From positions 18,540,599 through 18,604,598 of the forward strand of contig NC_088309.1 in assembly GCF_910592395.1 (NCBI RefSeq): DNA of 64,000 nucleotides, written 5' to 3'. Source of the DNA: Lineus longissimus. Lineage: Eukaryota; Nemertea; Pilidiophora; Heteronemertea; Lineidae. The position numbers were made by a program, and so were the translations under genes. The notes beneath the pieces were generated by a model. The model did no database searches, was not told the origin of the DNA, and saw only the letters and a program-made list of their open reading frames with translations. Below, one piece after another: positions 62,701 to 64,000 of the stretch (its first letter is position 1; each line of letters begins with the position of its first letter).

Positions 62701-64000
62701 TAATAAAAACAAATTAAAACCTGTCCCCCGAATCAACTCTCTATCTGATAAAAATTACTCCTGCCGAAATCATAGCAATGTAACCCCGTGAAAGAGCTTT
62801 AAGGAGTGATGAGGCTTAAGCTTAGAGCAGGTAGCATGGTAGAGGGATCAGACGATTTATGTTGACATTATTTGACATTGACTTTATATTTGTCTGAGGC
62901 ATTTGCTGTTTGCCGCATTAACCATGTTAACGGCTCCACTTTACTTACTTGCTCTGTTGTACTGCTTGTTGGTAATCTGCTTACTGGCCAATTGATTCTC
63001 CTTGCAGATGTAATTCTTCATGTAGCAGTAGGGCCAGGTATAGTAGAAACTTTGGCAGTTATATCGTGAAGTACATTCAGCCATGCAAGCTTCTATTGTA
63101 ACAGAAGTGAGTCGTTTGATATCATGGCCGTTGCAAGCCCCATTAACCGTTTCGAACTTACACACCTTCGCTGAAAGAAGATCAACAGTAATTGCATGAG
63201 AATTGGTTTTCTATATCTTGTCAACTCACAAAAAGTTCAAACCCCTACCTACCAATATATTGGGCATGCCACCTGGAATTCGATTGATCCCATTGCCACC
63301 GTCAAACTTATTTCGCTCCCTCGTTTGGTAACTGGGATTCGCAGTTTACCGGGTTGGTGGGTAGGTTCAACAATGTTTCAACCGAGTGCCTCCCCGAGAC
63401 GAGATAACCAAGCAACGATCCAGGTTGAATTGATCGATACATAAGGACATGTGTGTCTATATCGATCAGCCAAGGCTGCACCTTCATTTGGCCAACGGCC
63501 CTCCACTGTTACAACCAACAAGTAGATAGCTTTATTTGTATCAATGTTTCGATCATTTGCTTGGTGTCTTCCTGTTGTCTTCAATACTTACATGGTGATT
63601 TATGGCATGGCACTGCAAAACGTGAGATCATGCATTAGAACTGAGACAAAGTTCGGAGAACAATATCAACGTCGCACGATCGATGCCGGATTCAATTGGA
63701 TACGAGGACTGTTTTTTTCGCCTTCCTCATCACTTGATGCGGAATACACCTGAAGACGATTTTGCTACAATAGGAACTATGCATCAGTAATTAAGCATAA
63801 TTTGGCACTGATTAGCCAGGTTTTGGCGCAGCTTGTTGAGTGATCACCATACGGACTACTTGAGTGTCAGTGTGTGCGCGCAACAAGTTTACAAATTATC
63901 GTGTCGTCATCAAATATCTATATATAGGCAATCATTTCATGCTTCCTTGAAGATTATGTCTTGAACCAAAAGCATTCGTCTACTTACTCTCCTTTCTGAA
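20648..64000 (-). CDS. Giant secreted multidomain protein: PAN x3 - vWD-C8-TIL - VWA - 48 two-Cys repeats - Cys-rich end (5' end outside window)
   Basis: One minus-strand gene assembled from at least 62 exons with matching phases, encoding about 2,000 residues before the N-terminus is lost at the right edge. PAN/apple domains mediate protein or carbohydrate contacts. The vWD-C8-TIL unit is the multimerising module of von Willebrand factor, gel-forming mucins, zonadhesin and SCO-spondin. VWA is a ligand-binding fold of matrix proteins. The remaining half is a long array of a roughly 23-residue, two-cysteine repeat unknown to me, one repeat per phase 1-1 exon, closed by an eight-cysteine module and TAG at 20648-20650. 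No transmembrane segment is seen in the listed exons. The domain set implies an extracellular matrix, mucus, cuticle or adhesive role; this is inference. The signal peptide cannot be checked because the start is outside the window. Some repeats may have been missed in long introns. Confidence 0.85.
21322..21450 (-). CDS. Penultimate exon: first half of Cys-rich C-terminal module
   Basis: 129 bp, phase 1-1. It contains CSTADDQHFFKFGETYEDKE, then QCATYKCMLSGP. The arrangement C-x(20)-C-x(4)-C resembles the start of a VWC-like domain. It is the first exon after the repeat array and has no CPxG motif. Confidence 0.75.
21980..22048 (-). CDS. Two-Cys repeat 47 (last)
   Basis: Core CDDGYIEGEYKGEKVC, followed by YQNY. 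The usual Pro after the first Cys is Asp. 69 bp, donor G|GTAAGG, acceptor TTTTTTCGGTCGTACCAG. Confidence 0.8.
22379..22462 (-). CDS. Candidate atypical Cys-rich exon (short-class spacing)
   Basis: 84 bp between ATGTTATTCAG and T|GTAAAA, phase 1-1 like its neighbours. It encodes HCFSSSCDDVTIGNWMNCDL. The CDDVTIGNWMNC core has the 10-residue spacing of the short repeat class, and a further two Cys precede it. No CPxG motif, so it may be a chance frame. Confidence 0.45.
22607..22675 (-). CDS. Two-Cys repeat 46
   Basis: Core CPADYDEGYYNGEKMC, then FRKF. Very similar to repeat 47 (YxEGxYxGEKxCY/F), suggesting a recent duplication. 69 bp, donor GTAAGT. Confidence 0.88.
23107..23154 (-). CDS. Two-Cys repeat 45, short class
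   Basis: Core CPPRYYLKNGLC (10 residues between Cys). Exon of only 48 bp, donor G|GTAAGA, acceptor TATATTACAG. Confidence 0.8.
23394..23925. repeat. Minisatellite, 55-bp period, 9 units
   Basis: The word AATAAACAACAGGGTGGTGT (or a one-base variant) starts every 55 bp from about 23433 to 23873, nine times with no slippage. Between the words, units tend to alternate between a TTTCCTTCATGTGTTATTGC type and a TTTCATTCGTGTGTTATTGC type, hinting at a 110-bp higher-order unit. It lies in the intron between repeat exons 45 and 44. Confidence 0.95.
24021..24092 (-). CDS. Two-Cys repeat 44
   Basis: Preceded by GGQ; core CPADYIRSGFHGHLVC, then YEKS. 72 bp, donor G|GTAAGC, acceptor CATTTTCAG. Confidence 0.87.
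24504..24584 (-). CDS. Two-Cys repeat 43
   Basis: Core CPKDTLTAEIHNKQYC, then LLYA; the turn Gly is Asn here. Donor T|GTAAGA. Two in-frame acceptors 9 bp apart (exon end 24584 or 24575) would add or drop three residues. Confidence 0.82.
24979..25059 (-). CDS. Two-Cys repeat 42
   Basis: Preceded by ENEE; core CPKGSKEISVGGKDHC, then YVGAGP. 81 bp, donor G|GTAGGT. Confidence 0.87.
25373..26173. mobile_element. Composite element, short copy (A)
   Basis: The left end CCAGAAGTATTAAGGTAGCA and the right end TTGCCGCTACGCGGTGCGTT followed by GGGTCCTTGC match the two ends of the 3.1-kb element at 45023-48155. The shared left part includes a hairpin, TGTCTGTTGACTGTGCTTTA against TAAAGCACAGTCAACAGACA. 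The shared right part runs from about 25720. The central 2.3 kb of the long copy is absent. No transposase recognised. Confidence 0.7.
26353..26421 (-). CDS. Two-Cys repeat 41
   Basis: Core CPKGSEKEVYGGITFC, then FESF. 69 bp, donor G|GTAAGA. Closely similar to repeat 38 (KVYGGIPFC). Confidence 0.87.
26624..27228. mobile_element. TIR element with internal 222-bp tandem duplication
   Basis: Left end GGACTTCTCACCAACTTAGT then TGG; right end CCAACTAAGTTGATGAGAAG then G. These are inverted repeats over about 23 bp, with ATTTTAATT-like sequence inside. Inside, the segment 26659-26880 is repeated almost identically at 26881-27098. No coding capacity. The right end lies about 10 bp from the donor of repeat exon 40. 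Confidence 0.7.
26659..27098. repeat. Tandem duplication, two units of 222 and about 218 bp
   Basis: Both units start AACAGGAATCCAGACCAGGT and end TTGACCAAGGTTTTGG. The main visible differences are one G fewer in a G run of the second copy and a few extra bases at the unit junction, so the duplication is recent. Confidence 0.95.
27239..27316 (-). CDS. Two-Cys repeat 40, divergent
   Basis: 78 bp, phase 1-1, acceptor ATTTTAAAG, donor T|GTAAGA. Core CEKAKKAPVLLMRSIC, then RPPTYVSVK. It lacks the Pro and both Gly of the consensus but keeps the exact 14-residue Cys spacing and the Pro-rich tail. It could be a decaying repeat. Confidence 0.6.
27676..27756 (-). CDS. Two-Cys repeat 39
   Basis: Preceded by FTGK; core CEEGTTEMEFDDEKYC, then VIDYAK. 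An acidic variant among mostly basic repeats. 81 bp, donor G|GTGAGT. Confidence 0.83.
28031..28099 (-). CDS. Two-Cys repeat 38
   Basis: Preceded by PSIG; core CPAGSDGKVYGGIPFC, then VI. 69 bp, donor C|GTAAGT. Confidence 0.87.
28225..28540. other. GC-richer intronic stretch, unexplained
   Basis: A stretch with higher GC than the surrounding intron. On the minus strand it carries a frame starting MYVVSADRSLRDLRIYRTGQ that stays open to about 28228. No splice signals or array phase link it to the gene. It may be a fragment of a mobile-element reading frame, but I do not recognise the family. Confidence 0.3.
28583..28660 (-). CDS. Two-Cys repeat 37
   Basis: Preceded by RGG; core CSHGLNQLQYRGELIC, then IMNPGK. 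78 bp. Acceptor TTTCAG is good, donor G|GTATTC is weak. Confidence 0.78.
29184..29258 (-). CDS. Two-Cys repeat 36
   Basis: Preceded by GIY; core CPDPSMEKMKVGLQVYC (15 residues between Cys), then VLPA. 75 bp with donor G|GTAAAA. An in-frame acceptor 12 bp upstream (exon end 29270) would add LLPA. Confidence 0.78.
29626..29691 (-). CDS. Two-Cys repeat 35
   Basis: Preceded by NGK; core CPSGFKIYSIAGQKMC, then VK. 66 bp, donor G|GTAAGT, acceptor CATTTCAG. Confidence 0.87.
30163..30225 (-). CDS. Two-Cys repeat 34
   Basis: Core CKPGISEFSFFGIDVC, then APAP; Lys replaces Pro after the first Cys, with Pro one place later. 63 bp, donor G|GTAATG. Confidence 0.82.
30534..30617 (-). CDS. Two-Cys repeat 33
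   Basis: Preceded by PQQMQAH; core CPKGMTKMVFGNDVFC, then VYQS. 84 bp, donor C|GTAAGC. Confidence 0.87.
31077..31160 (-). CDS. Two-Cys repeat 32
   Basis: Preceded by KDGN; core CPLKTVSFTFPGGKSGC (15 residues between Cys), then IKAPGP. 84 bp, donor G|GTAAAA, acceptor CTGATGCAG. Confidence 0.85.
31243..31305. repeat. Dispersed repeat, second copy of the 16155 element
   Basis: GTACACCGTCCGTAATTACT through CAGGAAAATAGAAAATGCAG and TTGTACACAATG, in the same orientation as the copy in the EF-hand gene intron. Confidence 0.6.
31804..32262. mobile_element. Fold-back element with about 72-bp arms
   Basis: The arm 31804-31876 (TATTCGAAAAAGCTGGATCA ... GGATTGTGACTCATGGATCA then CCACCGCCTGGAC) is matched in inverse orientation at 32192-32262. 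The arms are about 85 percent alike by eye. The 315-bp centre is not recognised. Confidence 0.7.
32298..32387 (-). CDS. Two-Cys repeat 31
   Basis: Preceded by PNPSPIKTV; core CKHGTTERMFGNRAFC, then ISPT. 90 bp, donor G|GTAAGT. A second in-frame acceptor close to the Cys would remove the Pro-rich lead; the longer form has the better pyrimidine tract. Confidence 0.82.
32734..32811 (-). CDS. Two-Cys repeat 30 (Trp subfamily)
   Basis: Preceded by RT; core CAAGQTTIKWDGMVFC, then LTVPHGP. 78 bp, donor G|GTAGGT. Trp at core position 10 followed by D-G. Confidence 0.87.
33339..33413 (-). CDS. Two-Cys repeat 29
   Basis: Preceded by PNQA; core CPAGQKKEKIRRHEVC, then IETK. Strongly basic between the cysteines. 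75 bp, donor G|GTAAGT. Confidence 0.86.
33696..34349. mobile_element. Large fold-back (palindromic) element, 247-bp arms
   Basis: Arms 33696-33942 and 34103-34349 are near-perfect inverted copies of equal length around a 160-bp centre; total 654 bp. Ends read TGCGCTTACACCACGAAATA and its complement. Words such as CACTTACACCACC and GTGGTGTAAGTGC recur inside. No coding capacity; mirror-image frames arise only from the symmetry. High arm identity implies recent insertion or gene conversion. Confidence 0.93.
34590..34739 (-). CDS. Two-Cys repeats 27 and 28 in one exon (Trp subfamily)
   Basis: 150 bp, exactly two units: CPKGNWRIVWNYRAYC, then LPLARPKPGS, then CPAGKIRLVWNGHTFC and FNAA. It is the only exon with two repeats, best explained by loss of an intron or by an unequal exchange. 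Donor G|GTAATG. Confidence 0.9.
35311..35385 (-). CDS. Two-Cys repeat 26
   Basis: Preceded by PAKP; core CPKGAERVKMRNRDTC, then IKPP. 75 bp, donor G|GTAAGC, acceptor TACTTGCAG. Confidence 0.87.
35820..35900 (-). CDS. Two-Cys repeat 25
   Basis: Preceded by PEPPLT; core CPKGMMKITIGDTSFC, then AHAP. The phase-correct donor is the weak G|GTTGGT; a stronger-looking GTAAAA 4 bp on would break the frame. 81 bp. Confidence 0.8.
36069..36486. repeat. Tandem duplication, period about 206 bp
   Basis: The unit starting GGCTTTGAACG(A/G)AAGTAG, containing GGCACGTCCCGTAGCGAGTT and ATAATCTATTAGTTACTGGT and ending ATTCCCGTTCC, occurs twice in tandem with a few indels. Confidence 0.9.
36665..36745 (-). CDS. 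Two-Cys repeat 24
   Basis: Preceded by KSGS; core CPRGRSAVIAAGRKYC, then LRVPGP. 81 bp, donor A|GTATGT, acceptor TTTTTCAATAG. Confidence 0.86.
36883..37045. mobile_element. Fold-back MITE, family B
   Basis: Left end GGGCTGCTTACACGGGACCA followed by AACC; right end TTTGGTCCCGTGTAATTGGC, its approximate reverse complement. The interior has short ACCAAACC and GATCCAGATC arrays. Related sequence lies at 19368 and, more distantly, 60121. Confidence 0.75.
37363..37437 (-). CDS. Two-Cys repeat 23
   Basis: Preceded by AEQK; core CPKGTKFISLGTIHLC, then ARMP. 75 bp, donor G|GTAAGA. Confidence 0.87.
38027..38107 (-). CDS. Two-Cys repeat 22 (Trp subfamily)
   Basis: Preceded by PVVEEK; core CTAGTIRINWMGRVFC, then IKKP. 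81 bp, donor A|GTAAGG. Confidence 0.87.
38366..38464 (-). CDS. Two-Cys repeat 21 with long basic tail
   Basis: Preceded by AAGK; core CAAGTILLKLGSKTFC, then VRGPAKKPTKPV. At 99 bp it is the longest single-repeat exon, the extra length being a Lys/Pro linker. Donor A|GTAAGT. Confidence 0.87.
39257..39331 (-). CDS. Two-Cys repeat 20
   Basis: Preceded by PNVA; core CPEGKIKVKVGKNKVC, then AMKP. Alternating Lys and hydrophobic residues are consistent with a beta strand. 75 bp, donor C|GTAAGT. Confidence 0.88.
39859..39936 (-). CDS. Two-Cys repeat 19 (Trp subfamily)
   Basis: Preceded by PTPGN; core CPAGLARIVWNRKTFC, then FHIP. Very like both units of exon 34590-34739. 78 bp, donor C|GTAAGT. Confidence 0.88.
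40224..40298 (-). CDS. Two-Cys repeat 18
   Basis: Preceded by EKKE; core CPRGTYKIKYRGKVWC, then LRGP. 75 bp, donor G|GTAAGG. Confidence 0.88.
40765..40839 (-). CDS. Two-Cys repeat 17
   Basis: Preceded by PGEK; core CPAGTKQETFMGRKIC, then VRLP. 75 bp, donor A|GTAAGT. Confidence 0.88.
41423..41497 (-). CDS. Two-Cys repeat 16b (Trp subfamily)
   Basis: Preceded by RGHA; core CATGTIRVTWAGHVYC, then IRGP. 75 bp, donor C|GTAAGT. First long-class Trp repeat in N-to-C order. Confidence 0.88.
41692..41785. repeat. Fold-back element, family A, copy 3
   Basis: Starts CCCCGAAATGCCGCCACCGA and ends GCGTTGGCATTTCGGGG, with CCATTGTTCGACC and GCTCGAACAATGG in the centre. It is the best-preserved hairpin of the family, in the intron between repeats 16 and 16b. 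Confidence 0.8.
42020..42076 (-). CDS. Two-Cys repeat 16, short class
   Basis: Preceded by FV; core CPTGYQKEGMTC, then NRIV. 57 bp, donor C|GTAAGA. Confidence 0.85.
42296..42361 (-). CDS. Two-Cys repeat 15
   Basis: Preceded by PK; core CPQGTVEGKAGGHSVC, then TRP. 66 bp, donor G|GTAATC. Confidence 0.85.
42467..42532 (-). CDS. Two-Cys repeat 14 with an extra Cys
   Basis: Preceded by HT; core CPKGTIVVSLKCHSIC, then SKT. A third Cys stands at core position 12, where most repeats have the turn Gly, leaving one unpaired Cys. 66 bp, donor G|GTAAAT. Confidence 0.85.
43042..43095 (-). CDS. Two-Cys repeat 13, short class
   Basis: Preceded by FK; core CPPGHVQVYYRC, then VKD. 54 bp, donor G|GTTAGT, acceptor CATTTCAG. 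Confidence 0.83.
43403..43477 (-). pseudogene. Possible dead two-Cys repeat exon
   Basis: The minus-strand frame reads EKWPAGIETAIVMVQGSRKT, then CGRKY and a stop. It recalls EKCPAG... of repeat 17, but the first Cys is Trp, the spacing is three residues too long, and neither acceptor nor donor fits phase 1. Either a decayed exon or coincidence. Confidence 0.25.
43905..44075 (+). pseudogene. Possible piggyBac-type transposase N-terminus fragment
   Basis: The frame ends ...FRFRSHFSVDEAVELVADSD, then LDLSDLDDGSDEEDEQ, then a stop at 44073-44075. An FSxxEAxxxL helix followed by an Asp/Glu/Ser-rich run is typical of the N-terminal region of piggyBac/PGBD transposases. No catalytic domain follows. 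Acidic low-complexity sequence could also arise otherwise. Confidence 0.35.
44711..44758. repeat. Second copy of the 12.8-kb transposon hairpin arm
   Basis: ATTGTTCGCGTATAGTATAG through GGGTATAGCTCTATGGAA is essentially identical to 12852-12893. An AGGTGCCTTAGGGTTAG word follows at 44760, like the word after the end of the larger element at 13964. Confidence 0.75.
45023..48155. mobile_element. Composite element, long copy (B), 3.1 kb
   Basis: Both ends match the 0.8-kb element at 25373-26173. Internal structure: a left hairpin (45085-45150) with its right arm repeated at 45483; a GATATGGAACATTCTTC-containing segment at about 45640-45810 repeated at 47590-47765; and two diverged copies of a segment of about 440 bp (46050-46480 and 46490-46880). 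A frame of about 135 codons at 45571-45978 (plus) has no recognisable domain. It may be a degraded DNA transposon or nested insertions. Confidence 0.6.
46050..46880. repeat. Diverged tandem duplication inside composite element
   Basis: GAATGTATTCCTCGTACAAG, GGTGAGAGACCCCTATTGAC and TGTGCCTGTAATGTCAATGA with GTATGATGAGGTGATGACGA occur in the same order about 440 bp apart, with several gaps. Confidence 0.7.
48955..49026 (-). CDS. Two-Cys repeat 12
   Basis: Preceded by YP; core CPKGSVEAIFGGKKVC, then YKYTS. 72 bp, donor C|GTAAGT. Confidence 0.87.
49079..49170. repeat. Fold-back family C copy
   Basis: CGCTCGCCGAACAGGC...GCCTGTTTGGGGAACCGCTTGC-type words form an imperfect hairpin. Related, longer arrays lie at 54468-54700 and near 56783. 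Confidence 0.55.
49886..49954 (-). CDS. Two-Cys repeat 11
   Basis: Preceded by QS; core CPAGTTVGKIGFAHVC, then IKNA. 69 bp, donor G|GTTAGT, acceptor CTTTCAG. Confidence 0.85.
50558..50614 (-). CDS. Two-Cys repeat 10, short class
   Basis: Preceded by VK; core CPDHYVREKNRC, then KHIR; Gly4 is His-Tyr here. 57 bp, donor G|GTTAGT. Confidence 0.82.
50758..50805 (-). CDS. Two-Cys repeat 9 (intermediate spacing)
   Basis: Core CPIGYTRAAEERKC, the only copy with 12 residues between Cys. 48 bp, donor T|GTAAGT, acceptor GATTTTAG. Confidence 0.82.
51428..51496 (-). CDS. Two-Cys repeat 8
   Basis: Preceded by AA; core CPEGTILAKIYGKKYC, then YKGR. 69 bp, donor G|GTAAGT. Confidence 0.88.
51812..51880 (-). 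CDS. Two-Cys repeat 7
   Basis: Preceded by GG; core CPRGSVEYFHDEKRVC, then YRPH. 69 bp, donor C|GTAAGT. The intron to repeat 6 is only about 130 bp. Confidence 0.87.
52012..52080 (-). CDS. Two-Cys repeat 6
   Basis: Preceded by PN; core CPAGSKVATVNGKRVC, then QVPT. 69 bp, donor A|GTAAGT. N-G turn and KxVC end shared with repeat 5. Confidence 0.88.
52380..52448 (-). CDS. Two-Cys repeat 5
   Basis: Preceded by KN; core CPHGYNEITLNGKKVC, then AKPH. 69 bp, donor G|GTAAGA, acceptor CTATTTTCAG. Confidence 0.88.
52613..52684 (-). CDS. Two-Cys repeat 4
   Basis: Preceded by RA; core CPGGYIALVVNNEVISC (15 residues between Cys), then WPNQ. 72 bp, donor G|GTAAAA. Confidence 0.85.
53014..53055 (-). CDS. 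Two-Cys repeat 3, short class
   Basis: Core CPVGFIFTKGKC. A 42-bp exon, donor T|GTGAGT, acceptor TTTTTTTCAG. Confidence 0.82.
53091..53216. repeat. Three tandem 42-bp units in intron
   Basis: The word TTTTTAGATACAACGTTATA followed by CGATT recurs with a strict 42-bp period (at ...126, 168 and 210). The period is a multiple of three, so a minus-strand frame runs through, but nothing resembles the two-Cys repeat. Confidence 0.92.
53547..53612 (-). CDS. Two-Cys repeat 2
   Basis: Preceded by AA; core CPEGYEQVQDGTRMSC, then KKR. 66 bp, donor A|GTAGGT, acceptor TTCTTCAG. Confidence 0.86.
54080..54121 (-). CDS. Two-Cys repeat 1 (first), short class
   Basis: Core CPIGFRVRNLKC. A 42-bp exon joined directly after the VWA domain (..LAKTC-D-CPIGF). 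Donor T|GTAAGT. Confidence 0.85.
54122..55406. repeat. Intron between VWA and repeat array with palindromic repeats
   Basis: Contains an inverted pair around AGTTAAGATCTTATT (54313 and about 54430). At 54468-54700 it has a cluster of family C words (TTGGCAAGCCCGGCTTACCA, CTCGCCAAACAGGG and complements) that can fold in several ways. No exon recognised. Confidence 0.6.
55407..55732 (-). CDS. VWA domain, second exon
   Basis: 326 bp, phase 2-1. It encodes HVPGATYTAKALYLTRVQAL, later GVKSMVIVLTDGKATD, DDLRALTQRIIAVGIGHRIN and ...FSDLSSKIKSVLAKTC. The Thr of the GATYT loop and the Asp of VLTDG are the second and third MIDAS ligands of a VWA fold. AVGIG...NEQEL is the usual late strand-helix. The final Cys probably pairs with one before the domain. 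Confidence 0.92.
56074..56308 (-). CDS. VWA domain, first exon
   Basis: 235 bp, acceptor TTTTTCTAG, donor CC|GTGAGT in phase 2, matching the next exon. It encodes PPCLKKIDIVFVVDSSAGVT, KMKAFMANLVASLGKIGPNH and VQVGVVRYSTGATEVIRLNQ. The first MIDAS motif reads D-S-S-A-G, where most VWA domains have D-x-S-x-S. Metal binding may therefore be altered. Confidence 0.92.
56849..57031 (-). CDS. TIL (trypsin inhibitor-like Cys-rich) domain exon
   Basis: 183 bp, phase 1-1. It encodes KKCGPGQRYSQNANSCPNTC, then ANPVGNFICNKPPVEGCECK and SGYVLSGTKCIPLSNC. Nine to ten cysteines in TIL spacing, including C-x-C (CEC) and the GYVLSGTKCIP signature. TIL follows C8 in vWF/mucin-type assemblies. Confidence 0.92.
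57290..57582 (-). CDS. C8 domain exon
   Basis: 293 bp, phase 2-1. CKKPAPVIKCFEPL, ATNKYCGYIKDTNGPFGACV, FHGCRYDVCALGGNVALAKE, SCAALAAFANKC and WRTTDFC. The C8 signature (C-x-D-V-C, then C-x-A-L-x-x-F-A-x-x-C, then W-R-x-x-x-F-C) is clear. It joins vWD upstream and TIL downstream. Confidence 0.92.
58010..58160 (-). CDS. vWD domain, third exon
   Basis: 151 bp, phase 1-2. TFRGKMNGICGNCNGKNDDW then VTKEGKPTHDANEIGNSYQV. G-x-C-G-N-C-N-G is the C-terminal signature of vWD (usually CGLCGNYNG), and the Asn/Asp-rich stretch after it is the usual Ca2+-binding region. Confidence 0.93.
58624..58774 (-). CDS. vWD domain, second exon
   Basis: 151 bp, phase 0-1. ADGERISMPALNKFGHFDVT, MTATAKDCKISIRYNGDYMA. 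The middle beta-rich part of vWD, where V-x-W-D-G is usually found; here it reads I-R-Y-N-G-D. Confidence 0.9.
59410..59648 (-). CDS. vWD domain, first exon
   Basis: 239 bp, phase 1-0, acceptor TATTTAACAG, donor GTGAGT. CKCRFQGDPHYYTFDHQKIN then FQGICKYTAAKS. G-D-P-H-Y-x-T-F-D is the diagnostic vWD start. The VxDLKMFGHVIRLQRGRIAF strand follows. Confidence 0.94.
60121..60324. mobile_element. Fold-back MITE with GGGCCGTTTAGACG ends
   Basis: Left end AGGGCCGTTTAGACGACAGA; right end GGTCGTCTAAACGCGATTGG then GCC, roughly its reverse complement. The interior is rich in CATCGGGTC-type words. No coding capacity. Ends resemble families with GGGCCGTTTACACG termini. Confidence 0.65.
60491..60511 (-). 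CDS. 21-bp microexon 3 (ACIPPV)
   Basis: Between GTTTCAG and C|GTAAGT, phase 1-1. It encodes A-C-I-P-P-V and links PAN3 to vWD (..V-P-C-K-C-R-F). Recognised because it has the same length and phase as the two other inter-PAN microexons. Confidence 0.6.
61036..61260 (-). CDS. PAN/apple domain 3
   Basis: 225 bp, phase 1-1. CAYTKQIGNCAGHALITFTD, CLAECNARDDCYSAVYYLKN, then CYLKRYVCQPNQ and FWMFTKE. The C-L-A-E-C-x(5)-C-x-S/A centre and the flanking pairs are typical PAN spacing. Confidence 0.88.
61664..61684 (-). CDS. 21-bp microexon 2 (ECSTVP), with GC donor
   Basis: Acceptor GATTTGCAG, donor G|GCAAGT, a GC-AG intron. It encodes E-C-S-T-V-P in phase 1-1. The GC donor lowers certainty, but position and length match microexons 1 and 3. 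Confidence 0.5.
62153..62383 (-). CDS. PAN/apple domain 2
   Basis: 231 bp, phase 1-1. CKFKTVAGYCNRYNFKTYHK, CQIECSNRMDCVSIMYSKSA, CLLKNNLCNQNE. Same six- to eight-cysteine layout as its neighbours. Donor G|GTAAGC, acceptor TCATTCAG. Confidence 0.88.
62596..62616 (-). CDS. 21-bp microexon 1 (TCGRVK)
   Basis: Acceptor CTCCTAAAG, donor G|GTAGGT, phase 1-1. It encodes T-C-G-R-V-K between PAN1 and PAN2. Confidence 0.6.
62949..63170 (-). CDS. PAN/apple domain 1
   Basis: 222 bp, phase 1-1. KVCKFETVNGACNGHDIKRL, CMAECTSRYNCQSFYYTWPY, CYMKNYICKENQ. Donor A|GTAAGT, acceptor CTTTCAG. Confidence 0.9.
63171..63987. other. Intron upstream of PAN1, nothing recognised
   Basis: I looked for a further 21-bp microexon and found no candidate with phase 1-1 and a Cys. 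No repeats noted. Confidence 0.4.
63988..64000 (-). CDS. Last bases of a further upstream exon (cut by window edge)
   Basis: A strong donor A|GTAAGT precedes bases that read F-R-K-E in the phase required by the next exon. PAN3 ends similarly (F-T-K-E), so this may be another PAN exon. Only 13 bases are visible. Confidence 0.4.

Noticed and set aside
63240-63280. Possible 24-bp microexon upstream of PAN1
   Set aside because: Phase could fit, but it lacks the cysteine found in the other three microexons and differs in length.

Overview
The window looks like nuclear DNA of an animal, most likely a marine invertebrate. It is AT-rich, its genes are split by many introns with GT/AG borders, and TACATGTA-type palindromes recur. 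It also holds a Lys tRNA gene, a tRNA-derived SINE and many fold-back (MITE-like) elements. The GPCR exon belongs to the AKH/corazonin/GnRH-receptor type. A lophotrochozoan (mollusc, brachiopod, nemertean or annelid) fits best, but no gene here fixes the phylum and a cephalochordate is not excluded.

Layout. 1-6.7 kb: no gene seen, only repeat remnants. 6.7-7.2 kb, minus strand: first coding exon of a class A GPCR (TM1 to TM4); its 3' exons are not visible and probably lie left of the window. 7.8-8.1 kb: a GC-rich island of unknown nature. 11.84-11.91 kb, minus: tRNA-Lys(TTT). 12.8-14.0 kb: a probable non-autonomous DNA transposon. 15.9-18.1 kb, plus: the last three exons of a calmodulin-like EF-hand gene, with a SINE in an intron. 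20.6-64.0 kb, minus: one very large gene that fills two thirds of the window and runs off its right edge.

The large gene is the main object of interest. Its 5' end is to the right. From N- to C-terminus the visible protein (about 2,000 residues, start missing) has three PAN/apple domains, each followed by a 21-bp microexon. Next come a vWD-C8-TIL unit and a VWA domain. Then follow at least 47 tiny exons carrying 48 copies of a two-cysteine repeat that I do not recognise, and last an eight-cysteine C-terminal module. The repeat has the form C-P-x-G-x(7)-G-x(3)-C. In 38 of 48 copies exactly 14 residues separate the cysteines. Six copies form a second class with exactly 10. Every repeat exon is symmetric (phase 1-1), and one exon carries two repeats. 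The architecture suggests a secreted extracellular-matrix, mucus or adhesion protein with a long array of small disulfide-closed hairpins.

Introns of this gene hold most of the repeats of the window: a 9-unit 55-bp minisatellite, a 654-bp near-perfect fold-back element, a TIR element with an internal 222-bp duplication, and a 3.1-kb composite element with a 0.8-kb internally deleted relative. All coordinates were read by eye from splice signals, phase and motif fit. No alignment, transcript or database search was run.
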